A stretch of DNA of 64,000 nt from Erodium maritimum (GCA_963921825.1 OY997589.1:17939735-18003734), one strand, 5' to 3'; positions 22,296 to 34,200 are shown, numbered from the stretch's first letter. The notes: generated by a model not told the origin, from the letters alone. Numbers and translations are program-made.

Positions 22296-23388
22296 TTGGT
22301 AGGGGTCGATCCATGGATGAAGACGACGGGGCCAGATCTCGAGCAGCTGAATGTTTCGGGACTTAAGAGGCCTAACACGAGACACTGGAACACGGACGTG
22401 ATCCGAGACCTATTCAATGAGGATGATTGTCGAGCTATTTTGGAAGTCCCTATGAGTAGGATAACCACCACGGATTCGTGGTATTGTGTAGGGGAACAGT
22501 TGGGGCACTATTATGTTAAATCCGCATACGTTCTGAGCCAACAGGAACAAGCAAATGTTAACAATCAGACGGATATCTGGACCTCCATCTGGGCCTTGGA
22601 AGCGATGCCAAAGGTGCGGTCTTTCCTGTGGAGAACATGTTCGGGGTGCCTACAGTTGGCACCGAATCTTCGACGTCAGTACGTGGCAGTGGAAGCAAAT
22701 TGCCCGGTTTACAAAAGAAGAGGACGAATCAGAACTTCATCTATTAGTTTAGTGCCCCGTAGCAGCTGAATGTCGGGTGAAATCTGGCTTGAGGGTTCTT
22801 CTGGAGTCTACGGATATCATAGGGTGGTTAAAGGCTACCCTCGAACTCAACCCCCCAGCAAGTGGGGGGATGGTGGGAAGTTTATTATGGGAAATTTGGA
22901 AAGCAAGAAACAAATTGGTCTGGGAGAACACCCGAGAGACGACCGCCGTCATATATCAAACGACATTCTTCCTACAAACGGGATGGCTAGAGGCTAGAAG
23001 TAGGGAAGCACAAGCAAGATCAGTACCTCGTCCAACACACACAGAGGCAGACGGGACATGGACGTATCCAAAACATAGAGAATGGGCTATAAATGCGGAT
23101 GGTGCGTTATTTGCGGCGTCAGACAAAATGGGGACGGGCTGGATATGCAGGGATGATATGGGACGTCTTACACGGGCTCGATCATCATCGTTCCATGGAC
23201 CACAAAATCCGGGATTGGTAGAGGCATATGCCATTAGAGACGCCTTGACATGGTTGATACAACAGCCAGGACAACGGACCAACGTCATAAGTGATAGTAA
23301 GGTCATAGTGGATATGATCAAGAAAGAAGGCATATCGTCTTCTCCTCTAGGGATAGTCGTCACTGATTGTATTTTCTCTATTAGCTAG
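22296..23388 (+). pseudogene. LINE ORF2 C-terminus: zf-RVT and RNase H
   Basis: The first frame (22296-22769) has the zf-RVT signature: YYVKSAYVLSQQ, IWTSIWALEAMPKVRSFLWR, then LAPNLRRQ and CPVY. The second frame (22777-23388) carries an RNase H fold with all three acidic catalytic positions visible: INADGALF (Asp), GLVEAYAIRDAL (Glu) and NVISDSKVIVDM (Asp). A plant RNase H tail of this kind is typical of one lineage of angiosperm L1 LINEs. The two frames are offset, so one or more indels separate them. Confidence 0.85.
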
Positions 23389-23573
23389 ACTCGAGTGCGT
23401 GCAACTCGATTTTATAAACGGACAGCGAACAAAGCAGCTTATTGGCTTGCCTGGGCGGCTTATTCTTCCTCTGTCTCGAATTGGCAAGGGGGTCATATCC
23501 TGGAGCCTCTTCAACATATCATTATTGCCGACATTTAAATAAAATCCATAGTTACTCAAAAGAAAAAAAGTGT

Positions 23574-23989
23574 TTGGGACATAAACTTGTAGTAGTACGT
23601 TAATGTTGTAGAGTGACAAATGTAGTAGACATATACGGTTGAGATATGTGTGGTAAGTTTGAGGGTTAATTTACAAGGAGCAGAAATTAACTGACTCGGT
23701 CGTAAAGAGAGATTGAACGGGTCTACCGCGTGACTTTGCTTCGCTAGTTCGTCTTCCTAGGATCATATTTAATTACTACGTACGTATTTGAATAACCAAT
23801 CACTTGTTCTCGTTTCTTCCAATTTCAGTATTCGAGAAAAAGTGTTTCAAAAAAATAAGCAACCGTAAATCACAAGCACAATCTCACTGTCCCCCACATA
23901 TTATAAGATTCGTGCTACCGTAAAGCTTTCTTTTTTTCTTTCTTTCTCTCTTTTAAGTGACTGACACGACGTTGATGCTCTGTTGAAAA
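23574..23989 (+). promoter_or_regulatory. Upstream region of the PLAC8 gene
   Basis: No gene or repeat was recognised. A TATA-like ATATTATAAG lies near 23897-23906, about 85 bp before the ATG, followed by a pyrimidine-rich leader (TTTCTTTTTTTCTTTCTTTC) as in many plant 5' UTRs. The promoter therefore sits right against the LINE 3' end. Confidence 0.4.
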
Positions 23990-26103
23990 ATGTATAACTC
24001 TCAGCCAGTAAGTGGAGGTTATCCGGCACAGGGATATCCAGATCACCACGTTCCTCAACCATGTCCTCCTCCATATGTCGCCGCCGGCAACTCCGCTGGC
24101 GGAAACGTCATGTATTGGTCCAGCGGTTTATGTGAGTGCTGCAACGACCCTGCTAATTGTCTCATTACCGCTGTATGTCCCTGTGTTACTTTCGGACAGA
24201 TTGCAGAGATCGTCGACAAGGGACAAGTCTGTAAGTCGATCTCCTCCCATTTTATTATATATATGTTTAAAGACGATCGAGTGAATGATTGATGTGTGGT
24301 TTCTACTGTAGCTTGTTGTGCTTGTGGGACCATATACGGACTGATTCTGGGGTCCACGGGGTCAGCATGCTTGTATTCATGTTTTTACCGGTCAAGATTG
24401 AGGGTTCAGTATAATCTCGTGGAGACACCCGCCGATGATTGCTTGGTCCACTTTTGCTGCGAAACTTGTGCTCTTTGTCAAGAGTACCGAGAGCTCAAGA
24501 ACCGCGGTTTTGACATGGGGATAGGTACGTTTTTTTTAGTTTGGATTAGCTAGAATGTTACATCTGGAACTATTAGTTTGAGTTTTTATGCGGGTCTGAT
24601 TCTAACACGTACATTTGATGTGCACGCTATTTTTCTTTTTGATTAGCAAAGTTTTTTTTATTAGAGAATCAGGTTTTCAAACTGAAAACCAGGTCAAGGG
24701 GAGACCCTCATTACAACCCAGAGGATGCCCTATAGACATCTCAGAACCAGTACAACCAACCCAAAACATTGGGTACAAACTTAGAACACTACAACCAGAA
24801 ATTACAACCTTTACGAGAGCAGAAAACACCCACACACAGGGGTATAAACCGAGACTCTTACCCAAGGAAATTTAACAAAACTGAAGCAACCTATGAGCCA
24901 ACAAGGCCAACAATAGATCGAACACAAACTAACCAAAACAGAACTACCAAATAGGTCTAGCAACCTAAATAGACACAAATAAAGCTCGATCACCAAAGAC
25001 AACTAAAGAACAAAACCAAACCCCAGCCCACTCCTCCTCAGACGAAATCTCAGCAAAGAAGCCACCAAATCCCAAGCACTACGAAATGAATCGCCGACGG
25101 CCAGCACCAATCTCGGCTAGGGATCAGCTAATAACCCAAAGTTGTCACCTTCCCCAAACCTCTAAATTCCAAACACAGCTTGAGAGCTGTAACAAACTCG
25201 TACCGGCCAACACCGACGACGAGCCCCGAAACACAACACTGCCGCAAGTGGGTTCGGAACAAGAGAAAGTAGTAGATCTGGAGATGAGGTGAAACCAGAG
25301 GGCTGAACTGACCTGTTGGTGAAAACTGAGGGAGATGACGCGCCGAAGAGAGGGCGGAAGCCTCAGAGCGAGCTGCTTCCTCAAAACCACCATGGCAACC
25401 ACGAACGCAGCTCCTCCTCAAGCCAACGAACCCGGCGGCGTCGAGTCCCCTCCCCCCACCATCAGATCTGTTTCCAGCGAACCAAATCTAACCCAAGACT
25501 CCTCTCTCGATGTCTATAACCAGACATTAACTCAGACACCGTCGGATACTCCTTCACCGGAGCAAACAGAGAGAGAAGGGGTTAGCATCTAAACCCTAGA
25601 AAAACCAAATCAGAGGCAAGGAGAGAGACGCAATGAGCTAAACCACCAGGAGAGGGAGTAGAACTGAAAAGTAGGTGGGAGAGGGAGTAGATCATAAGTG
25701 GGTGAAGGGAGTAGATCTGAAGAAAGGTTGAGGGAAGTAGATCTGAAGAAAGGGAGAAGATCATAAGAAAGGGGGAACAAGTCTCGGCTGCCTGCGACGA
25801 TTTCCGAAGCCACAGAAATCGCCGCCGGCCAAAGAGGAAAAGAGTTTAAACGGAGAAGATGAAGTAGAGAGAGGTCAGAGCAACTCTTAGAGAGAGAAAG
25901 TTGACCTCTGGTGAAACTTTTCTCATATAAAATTATTAGCTCTGTGCACGCTATTATATATGTTTTTAACTTGGCATTTGAACTTGTTGTTGATCTAACA
26001 TTATAACATGGGTTTGTTGTGGTGTGAAGGTTGGCAAGCGAACATGAACAGGCAGAACAAAGGCATCACAGTACCTCCGATGCATGGTGGCATGACCAGA
26101 TGA
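23990..26103 (+). CDS. PLAC8-domain protein, plant cadmium resistance (PCR)/FW2.2-like
   Basis: Three exons, 23990-24230, 24312-24524 and 26030-26103, with GT-AG introns; joined they encode about 175 residues. A proline-rich N-terminus ([16 protein letters not shown]) precedes the PLAC8 domain. The domain has [20 protein letters not shown] with the family's CC and CPC signature, then [13 protein letters not shown], a hydrophobic segment ([20 protein letters not shown]), and [20 protein letters not shown]. The protein ends [14 protein letters not shown]...GGMTR, like its relatives. Family members are small plasma-membrane proteins implicated in heavy-metal efflux or in cell-number control; which role applies here cannot be told. 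The last intron (1.5 kb) contains a retroposon on the opposite strand. Splice sites and frame are intact, so the gene looks functional. Confidence 0.92.
24632..25942 (-). mobile_element. Short LINE-derived retroposon in the PLAC8 intron
   Basis: The 1311 bp insert is flanked by a perfect 13 bp target duplication, TGTGCACGCTATT (24619-24631 and 25943-25955). It is T-rich at its left edge, so on the minus strand it ends in an A-rich tail. Its minus-strand 5' half is rich in CTCTCT and GATCTACTCCCT words and reads like an L1 5' UTR. The 3' half is T/G-rich like a LINE 3' UTR. No reverse transcriptase is present. Open frames on either strand show no known domain. It lies antisense to the host gene. 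Confidence 0.75.
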
Positions 26104-26580
26104 AGATCACCCAATCTCTCTTTGGAGGAGCTCAATAAGGGTGTTGGTTTCTTGAAAGGCCATTGTGGGAATCAGGAAAGCTCGTTTTTGACATCTTCTT
26201 CATTAGATTGTGTTGAAACTGCAGAGCTCTATGTTTTTAATTTTAGGATCATTCCCACTTTCTATATATATAATATTTAATATATTGGATTTGAATTCTG
26301 ATAAGCTTTTTACTGCAAAATGAATGTAGTAGATGAGTGCACATATCATAATAAGAACCTGAAACTAGATATGGATTCACATCTGCTTTATGGCATGGTG
26401 GATCAAGTCATTCCAAGTATAAGGCTATAACATCTTCTGGCACAAACTATCCTCACAATATTTCAAAAATCTGCAAGAGACAACATGATTATGTGAAAGA
26501 CCAATTAGAAGACTTTGCCTCAACCGATAGTGGTCATCTTGAACTGGAGGACAATGAATGAATCAGAGTATTAATTTTCG
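26104..26580 (+). other. 3' flank of the PLAC8 gene
   Basis: Probably the 3' UTR followed by intergenic DNA. Possible polyadenylation context (TATATATAATATTTAATATATT) lies near 26262-26284. No other coding or repeat signal was recognised. Confidence 0.35.
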
Positions 26581-26599
26581 AGTGATGGAGATCACAATT

Positions 26600-27020
26600 T
26601 GGTGACTTCTATAAGGTATGACACGCTTACAAGCAAGGCCAAGAGTTAAGCATTATGAGGATGAGTTCCAGGGTTTCATAGTTCCCGGCTCTCTCAAATC
26701 GGGATCTTTTGAGTTTCGAGTCCCAATGGATATTTGAGCTTACCTTTTTCGTGATCCGTAAGCTTCGAGGGCCTCATTGTCTCGGACAGGCTGCAACCCC
26801 TTTTAAGGGCAGGTCTTGGGGTGGTGAGGCGTTCAGGTGCTCAGATTCGACTAGTATTGTTTTTTTTGTAAGTTAAAGGGTCTGTTTTGGTGCTTGTTTT
26901 TTGCTCGGTTTGTTGTTTTTGAGAAGGTCTTTGTTTGATCCCTGTCAGGGATGTATCATTATATCCTTGTTTTCCTCCTTGAAAGACGGGATCTCTAATA
27001 ATATTTCTCTTATAAAAAAC
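26600..27020 (+). mobile_element. LINE 3' end fragment
   Basis: T/G-rich sequence (TGTTTTGGTGCTTGTTTTTTGC, then CGGTTTGTTGTTTTTGAG) runs into CTTGAAAGACGGGATCTCTAATAATATTTCTCTTATAAAAAACC, the usual look of a plant L1 3' UTR and short A tail. It is 5'-truncated with no ORF2. The related sequence at 36380-36612 has the same character. The left limit is uncertain. Confidence 0.45.
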
Positions 27021-27081
27021 CAACATTTCTCTCAACTTTCTCTCTTAAAATCCCAATTTTTTCTCACAAATTCCGACTAAA

Positions 27082-28340
27082 ATGTCTGACGACGAGTGTC
27101 CATCTATGGAGGAGTTGGAAGCTAATATTCGTGCAGTGGAGCAACAAATCCGACGAAGGGATGATAGAATGATAGAGAGAGCAATGCCAAGGATCAACAT
27201 ACTTATGCATGATTATTTTGTCGAGCACCCCATGTATAGGCCCGATATGTTTAGGCGTCGATTCTGTATGTGCCGACCACTTTTTCAACGGATGATGGAC
27301 AAGGTAGCGGAGCATGACGATTACTTTGCTCAGAAGTTGGACGCTGACGGACACTTGGGGTTATTAACGCACCAAAAATGCATCGTCGTGATACGAATGC
27401 TTGCATATGGGTGCTCGGACAATTCATTAAACGAATCCCTACGACTTGGGGTAAGTACCATACTCGAATGTGTACGCCGGTTTTGCATAGTCATTGTGCC
27501 GGTATTCAGGGCTGAGTACGAGTGTAAATCAACAACGGAGGACTTGATGTGATTACTCGAATCGGGGTACAATCGAGAGTTCCACGGCATGATTGGGAGT
27601 CTTGACTGCATGTATTGGGAGTGGAAGAATTGCTCAGTCACAATGCAAGGAACCTATGGCCAGGGAGATCACCACGGGGTTCAAACCGTTATGCTTGAAG
27701 TTGTAGCGTCCCGTGGTTTGTGGATTTGGTATTCGTTTTTCTAGATGGCTAGCTCGAACAATGGCATCAACGTCCTCAACGTCGGCCACTTATTCAACAA
27801 TGATTTTGCAGGCCGTGATTTTTTCGTGGAGTACGAGATGAACAAGCATTGCTACGAACGACCTTATTATTTGGTTGACGACATTTACCTATCATGGAGT
27901 CCGTTCGTGGAGTCGATTCGTCATCCCACTACACGTAAACACAAATTGTTTCCTAAAGTTCAAGAAGGTTGTCAGAAATATATTGAACGGGCTTTTGGAG
28001 TAGTCCAATCACGGTGGCACATAATTTCCCGGCCCGCTCGTGTTTAGAGAAGGAATACTTTGGCTGATATCATACACATTTGTATCATTCTACTCAACAT
28101 GATTGTAGAGGATGAAAACGACTGGTACGAAGCAGAAGATGAAGACTTTAGTACGACGCCCCTCAAAAAATACCATATTGGACATCACCTGAACGATGGC
28201 ACCAAGGAGGACCATTTTCCTACCAACAACGCTTAATCACTCGACTTAGTGTGACAAATTATTTGACCCACCGAAAACTCCAAATTGACCTTGTTCAGCA
28301 CATGGGGGTCTGCTTGGAGCGCATTACGTCCTATTACGAT
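27082..28340 (+). pseudogene. PIF/Harbinger DDE transposase, three premature stops
   Basis: The start ATG (27082) opens a frame encoding MSDDECPSMEELEANIRAVE and the family's FRRRFCMCRPLFQRMMDKV, then LTHQKCIVVIRMLAYGCSDN. Catalytic region: GMIGSLDCMYWEWKNC (first Asp), YYLVDDIYLSW (second Asp) and KYIERAFGVVQSRWHII (Glu). The C-terminus (LQIDLVQHMG) reaches about 28340. All parts lie in one frame, interrupted by TGA at 27550, TAG at 27742 and TAG at 28045, so the decay is by point changes. The normal protein cuts and pastes Harbinger elements with a 3 bp TTA/TAA target. No terminal repeats or Myb-like ORF1 were seen, and the right edge abuts a LINE fragment. Confidence 0.85.
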
Positions 28341-28357
28341 TTCGAGAATTTCAAGAC

Positions 28358-29213
28358 CCGGTTCGTGTTTCACTCACTTACATAAAATTACTTGGTTTTT
28401 GTTTCAACTGTGGATTCATAAGCCACAGTCTCCATGAGTGTAAACGGGAGGTGGTTGACCCTCCACGGTACGACTATCTATGCTGGAGTTCCATAGGGGT
28501 CGGACCGTCAAGCCTTATGCAACAAATTGGGGTCGTTAGGAACCCCAACGCCCTATATCATTGGGTATTGCACCTAAGGGCGCCTTGCCCCGGGGAAGGG
28601 CCCTTGTTGTATCCTTGAGTATTGCACCTAATAATGCAAGTCCTCGGGGTGATATCCAGGCTGACAGGTGGATCTGGGGTGGAAGAATTTGATGATCGAC
28701 CAACTCTTTGGTGGTTGGGACCATAAAACTCAGACTTGTCTGGGCACAGAGATATACCTGGACTTGGAGTTGGATCTATGTCATGCGATGGAGCAGGAGT
28801 TTGGGGAGTGAAGAATGGTCTACTAGGGAACCCCAACAGGATCAAGAGAGAGCGGGGAAATAGCCCCGCTGGGAGAAATGAGAGGGATTCAGGGATTTAA
28901 GGACTGGCCATGAGAGGGGTCCCTGTAAAGAGCTTTGCTTCCCTTTAAAATTGATGAAAGCATGCTCGGTCGCACTTTACAGAGTATGCAGCGTTTAGGC
29001 AATACCTTGAGCAGTCGTAGTCAATTTCTTCATAGTTTAGTTTTAAGTTGCTTATATGGCGTTTCATCTAATACCGTCTATGAGGGTTATATTGTTAAAA
29101 GAGTAGCGAACAATTATGTACTATGTCTATTCTCAGTGGTCAGGAGATGTTTTTCTCGTTTGTAATTGGAATCTAATTTAACGAGATCTATACTTTTTCA
29201 TCAAAAAAATATT
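28358..29213 (+). pseudogene. LINE ORF1 zinc-knuckle fragment with downstream tail
   Basis: Frame 28364-28470 reads VRVSLTYIKLLGFCFNCGFI then SHSLHECKREV, the nucleic-acid-binding CCHC knuckle (C-x2-C-x4-H-x4-C, all ligands present) of the gag-like ORF1 of plant L1 LINEs. The DUF4283-like half before it is missing: the fragment starts straight after the Harbinger transposase C-terminus. Downstream the frame decays, and at about 29205-29213 a short A run (CATCAAAAAAAT) may mark the 3' end. Coordinates after 28500 are tentative. Confidence 0.55.
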
Positions 29214-29368
29214 ATTAGAAGTTGTTGACTGTTTATGCTAACTGATAGATCAGAAAATATTAAAAAATATATTTTTTTTAATCAAATCATCAGTACAAAA
29301 GAAATGTTACAGGAGACGCTTTTACTGAGTTAGCAATGTTATTTATTTTTTTTATTTTTTTGAGGAAG

Positions 29369-29939
29369 TGAGTTAGCAATGTTTATTACACGGTCTGTTT
29401 GAGCCATACATATAAATGAAACAAATTGATAAATTACACCCGTTCATTCATTTCTATTTTAAAAGTACTTTTTTTTATAAATCTCACCCCATACATTATC
29501 CAATGATTGCGATTGAAAAGGGTACAGTGGTCGAAGCGCGTAGGCGTGTTGCAAAATAGTTCGGAGACATCGTTTTGTGTGATTGCGATTGAAACATGTA
29601 CTTCTAAAATTTGACACGTTTGCTTACTCGGGAGTTGAATAAAATATCCATATCCGCGCCGTTTTTGAGCTGGTAAAAATGGAGGGTGGGTCTAGGGTGC
29701 CGTTTTTGAACTGGTAAAAATAGAGGGTGAGTCTAGGGGTCCAATTATAATCCTTTGAGCTGCTGCATTATGAAATCGTCTTCCATTTCTACTGTCTAGT
29801 TCGTCGTTGTTTCTCCTTTTTGTTGTAGTTGTAAGGTATAATCATAATTAGATCGCGGAAAATTAAGATTGAGCTGATACTCATCGCCCCGAAACTCGAT
29901 GGTCGTCTTGTCGTAAGCCCTGGCCGTTGTTTCCTCCGT
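29369..29939 (-). pseudogene. Truncated duplicate of the AP2/ERF gene (3' half and 3' flank)
   Basis: This segment aligns with 48190-48692, which holds the 3' flank and the end of the intact ERF gene. Shared landmarks: TGAGTTAG.AATGTTTATTA, GGAGCGCGTAGGCG (here GAAGCGCGTAGGCG), ATATCCGCGCCGTTTTT, TTGAGCTGCTGCATTATGA. On the minus strand the coding part reads TEETTARAYDKTTIEFRGDE then LNLNFPRSN, the second half of an AP2 domain, and stops abruptly at 29939 inside the domain. The N-terminus, first half of AP2 and promoter are absent. It keeps the 3' flank and lacks an A tail, so it arose from DNA duplication and not from a processed mRNA. Confidence 0.85.
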
Positions 29940-31935
29940 AAAAACCCTTGAATCCATAGGCACTCAGTATTCTTCTTGGTGATGCTCCTAATGCAAGTGT
30001 AATTAGAATGAGAAATAGAATACTAGCGAAACAAAACCAAACCCTACCTTTACAACCAGCTGTCGCCCACCTTTCCTTTTACCGGCGACGGTCCGGGCTC
30101 TGGCCAAGCTAGTCGCCGGTGGTGGCTTTCTCTTCGCCTCCTCCCCCTCCTTTCCCCCATCTTGCGAACCCCTTCCTTCTCTCACGGTTTGCGAACCTAC
30201 CCACCTGGATCTGCAGCAACCGCACTCACCACTTCTCCACCGGATACGGTCTGGCCTCCGGCCACCAGTCGTCAGTGCCCTCGTTTTCGGTTCTTCTCCG
30301 ACCAGATCTGGTCTCGACGTGCGGTCTTCATCTCGCCTATGGTCCTCCTTGCCGGACACGGGTTGAGTCTGTTGACTTCCCTCTGCTCCGTTTCGGAGCT
30401 GCTCCGACCAGATCTGGACTCTTCGGGTGGTCCTCTCCTCGCCGGACTTTACTTCTCCGGTGGACTTGACCCGCGTGACCGCACATGCGTTTGATTTCCG
30501 GCCAGTCTCCGATCTGGTTCCGCTCGTCTGGCCATCCTTGGACGGGAGTTGTAGGTGTTTCGGGTCTCCACAGCTTGATTCGTCCCCGCCAGGTTCTTGG
30601 CTTTCGTTTTGGTTTCAGATCAGAGTTCCCCAACCTCTCACTGTTTTTCCAGCGACTCGACGTCATGACTTCCGGTCGTTGAGTCTGGTCGGGTGCGGGA
30701 GACGTTTCGGACCTCGATTCGTCCCCGACCATCTCTCTCGTTGCGGGTCTTGCTGGTTCGCCGGTTTGCTCTCCGACCGTATTTCGTCCGACTTTGGCTG
30801 GGAAGTTCTGATTTCGACTGTTGTGGATGGGTATTTTTAACGTTGTGGTGTGTTAATGCTTAAAGGAACCATTTCCGTTGATTATCGGTTCGTCCTAGAC
30901 TCGTTTCTGACTGGGTTGCAGTGGACATTTTGTTCCGTCTTGCGCATGCGAATGGTGTTTACCCTGGATAGGAGTTTCGTGGTACCCGTGTAAGAACCGC
31001 CCCCGGTCGATCCCGATCGAACCAGAGGTTTTCGGCGGAAGTTGACTTTTTCTCGGAAAAGTCAACCGATTACTCCGGGAGTCATTCGGGACCTTTCCGG
31101 GGCCCAAAAAGCTTAGTCGTCATTACGGTTAGCTTAATTGGGCCGTTTCCTTTCAATTAACTGTAATATTGGGAAAAGTCAACCCGGACCTCTTATCGGT
31201 CAAACGCGGTCCGATTATAAGCTAAATCCGATTAAATTAGAAGTGTTGGATTTAATTTGGGTAGAGGTGGTCCCCACTTGGAAACTTGTCCTTAGAAGCT
31301 TGAAAGGGAAGAAAGAGGGTTAAAAAGACTCATTTGTCCCTAAATTGAGTTGCCTTGAAGAGATAAGGGTAAGAGGGTGTTTTGGTGATTTCGGAAGTAG
31401 GTTAAAGGCACAAAAACCAAGACCAATTCATCTCATTTGTGCTTGTGGCCGAAATTGGGAGAGAGAGGAAGAAGAAAGGGGGTTTTGGTAGCTTGAAGAA
31501 GAAGAAGAAAGGAGGAAAAAGGGGGTCTTGAACCCATTTTCTACCCAAAATCTTCCATTTCCGCTTGATTCTTCATCTATTCTCCATCCTCAAGGTAAAT
31601 CCTTCTTCTTTTTTCGTTTTGGGTGATTTTAGTTCATGGGTTTTAAGGAGAAATGATGAACATGGTTGGGGGTTTGAAGCTTTAATGGTGGATGATGATT
31701 TTTGGAGAAGAAAAGGAGTTAGATGATTGATTTAACTTGGTTTTGAGTAGTTTTGATGAAACCCCTTTGTGGGTATCGATTTGTTGAAGATTTGGGTATG
31801 TTTTGGAGTTTTGAGGATTCATCAATGGTGTTTTGATGTTGAAATTCGTGGAAAACGAAGTTGGGGAAGAAGAAGGGGGTCTGCTCTGGTCTGGCACGGA
31901 TTGAGACACGGAGAGGACTAGATTCCGGCACAGAA

Positions 31936-34005
31936 TGTAAAGACGGGGTTGGAAAACGGGGTGGAAAATTGGAACGAGTGCAAAAGAAAAAGAAAATAAA
32001 AAGAGAAAGACTTGGGTTGGGCCAGACCTGGGCTAGACTTGGGCCCAACCAGAAGGCGAGCCCAAGCCCAGCACGCGCACGCAGGCCCAACCCACGCGAA
32101 CCCGAGCCCTAACCCTATTACTGTTCCTTCTTCGCCTTCGCGCAGCTGCACGACTCCCGAGACGCACCTCAGCTTCTTCTTCTCTCTCGATCTCCCTCTC
32201 TTCCTCTTTTTGTCTCTCGCACCAGAAACCATCTCGCCCGCCGTGTCCGTCGTCTCCGAGTGCGAATCAACCCATCGTACACGAAACGAGACGCCGCCGC
32301 CGGGAAAACCCCCCTCGCTCTGGTTCGTCTTCTCCGGTTGCGATTCGTGCAGCGCCAGCGACAGAGAAAACGCACGACTTGGAATTCGCTCGAGAAGACC
32401 GGAGTTAAGCCCGGACGTCAGCAGCTAGGAGACGTAGTTGTTGTGATCATCTTGAGGTAGGGAAAAGTACTAAACTCCTCGAGTAATTTTAAGAACATTA
32501 AGAGTATGCCTATAGGATAATTAATAACCGGAAATGTCCTAGTTTGCATATAGGATGTGATTCACTAGAATAACCGCTTTTCGATTATAATAATAACCGG
32601 ACGAGTCTTAGTATGCATCTAGGATGTGATTCACTAGTTAACCGCTTTCAATATCTTGGGAAATTGTCGTGCTGGTAGAATGACCATGTCGAGCCTTATG
32701 ATCTGCGTGTTGATTGTATTTATTGATGAATGTTCGCCCTTAAGGACGATGCTTGTTTCATCTCTATGATAATATAAGAGTCACACTAAACTAGATGAAT
32801 TATGACAAGTATGTTATGAATGGTTGACTTGGTGACATGATTGGTTGAATGAATGGATGTGATGAATGTATGTGATTATGCTTGATGGTATGGTCGGGTG
32901 AGTGATAGACCGATGGAATATGTTTGGTAAGTCCTGCCGGTAAGCTTGTTGTCATGATGCGTTCGTTATAGTGTATTCAGTAAGTTTGGTTGGCATAGTA
33001 TGTCAGTGTAAATTGTTGGGCTGATACGTTGGTATGACGGGTAAACGATAATCAGGTTACGCGGTAAGGTGTACCTACCTTCCGACTAGGAGTCGGTAAA
33101 ATGTGTCGTGATTCTATGATAAGGTGTACCTACCTTCCGACTAGGAGTCGGTAAAATGTGATGTTGCAATGATAAAGGGTACCTACCTTCCGACCAGGAG
33201 TCGGTAAAATGAGATATGAATCGTGATAGGGTGCGCCTGCCCTCCGACCGGGTGTCGGTAAATTGTGCTATAGCCGCGAGATCCGGAGTATTAAGGGGGA
33301 CTTATTGTGTGTATCGTTAATGATTTATTACGTGGTTGTTATTGCTTTACTTGTATGTAAGATTTGCTATTCGATGTCGTGTGTTCCGGGAGTCCCAATG
33401 ATGGTGTCTCCTCTGGACCGAGGGGCAATCTGATATGATGTACAACCCAGTGTACGGATCGGAGTTTTGGGATTTGGTATTTAGTATGTCGGTATTTGTG
33501 TGTTATTTTTAATCGATTCCTTGTTACATTCGTTATCTTCCGTTGATCTCCTTGTGTGTTACTTTCTTTAAAGCATTGAAAATTTTATTGATCTATCTTT
33601 ACATCGCCTTTTGGTTAATCGTACTATTTGTAAACTTTAAATAACTGTACTAAGCGGTTTTATCGTTAAAACGAGGGCTCCTTTACTTTACTGCTTTTTT
33701 CCCTACTGAGCGTAAGCTCACCCCCTTCTTGTTTACTGTTTGTACAGTTTTCATTGCTGATTAGTATCTAGAGGTGGTCTCAAGGCTCGGGAGCTCCTTG
33801 GGACGTGGGACTTATTCATAGAGACGTATTGTTTTGTATAAACTTTATCTCCTGTTAATTTGATTACAGAGCTGTTGCTCTTGATCTTGGTTTTCAATTA
33901 CGTTTTTTATGGATTTTGCTTTATTACATCTTTTCTATTTATTCATCTATTTATTTTTTTAGGTCATGTCTCGAGTCCGGTCAAAACCGGATTTGGGGCG
34001 TGACA
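31936..34005 (+). mobile_element. Solo LTR (inner) nested in the outer LTR (fossil)
   Basis: Starts TGTAAAGACGGGG (cf. TGTGAAGACCGCC at 39070, with GTTGGAA and CAAGTGC blocks following in both) and ends GGGGCGTGACA. It is flanked by CAGAA (31931-31935) and CGGAA (34006-34010), a 5 bp target duplication with one difference. The outer LTR sequence resumes directly (GGCACAGAA then CGCCGCACGG). It is about 2.07 kb and has no internal region. Confidence 0.85.
33050..33250. repeat. Tandem repeat (about 58 bp unit) in the inner LTR
   Basis: Three to four units of GGTGTACCTACCTTCCGACTAGGAGTCGG followed by TAAAATG. Each unit contains a small inverted repeat (CCGACTAGGAGTCGG). Related LTRs have other repeat units in the same zone. 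Confidence 0.85.
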
Positions 34006-34200
34006 CGGAACGCCGCACGGAACGGGCCAGGTTCCGGCACGGCGTGCCGCACGGACCGGGCCAGGGTCCGGCACGGTGTGCAGCACGGACCGTGCCTGGT
34101 CCCGGGCCGGTCTGTAGCACGGACCGTGCCTGGTTCCGGGCCGGCGTGCCGTACGGACCGTGTCTGGTCCCGGGCCGGTCTGTGGTGGGGCCGGGTCGGA
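34006..34200. repeat. GC-rich tandem repeats in the outer LTR
   Basis: Units of the type GCACGGACCGTGCCTGG and TCCCGGGCCGGTCTGT repeat four to five times. The tract gives long but meaningless open frames on both strands (33916-34337). Confidence 0.85.

Larger units (their letters stand above)
17218..23573 (+). mobile_element. 5'-truncated L1-type LINE with RNase H, interrupted by a solo LTR
   Basis: Frames across 17218-18984 and 21905-23390 add up to the ORF2 of a plant L1-type LINE: linker, reverse transcriptase, zf-RVT zinc finger region and a C-terminal RNase H. ORF1 and the endonuclease domain are missing, so the copy is 5'-truncated. The 3' end is A-rich (TAAATAAAATCC, then AAAAGAAAAAAAG near 23573). 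The ORF2 frames are broken several times. A 2.9 kb solo LTR (18985-21899) splits the element, and a 167 bp internal tandem duplication lies at the same place. A LINE target duplication was not found because the left flank is low-complexity. Confidence 0.85.

Noticed and set aside
22296-23388. Independent RNase H gene
   Set aside because: It continues the LINE ORF2 interrupted by the LTR, with zf-RVT directly before it.
30119-30840. Long overlapping open frames as host genes
   Set aside because: GC-rich composition gives frames on both strands; no domain, no splice logic, and the stretch lies inside a retroposon.
33050-33250. CRISPR-like array
   Set aside because: Repeats are contiguous minisatellite units without unique spacers, and the DNA is plant nuclear.
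30989-34005. A single solo LTR with these limits
   Set aside because: Flanks ACCCG and CGGAA do not match; the target duplications pair 30989 with 35795 and 31936 with 34005.
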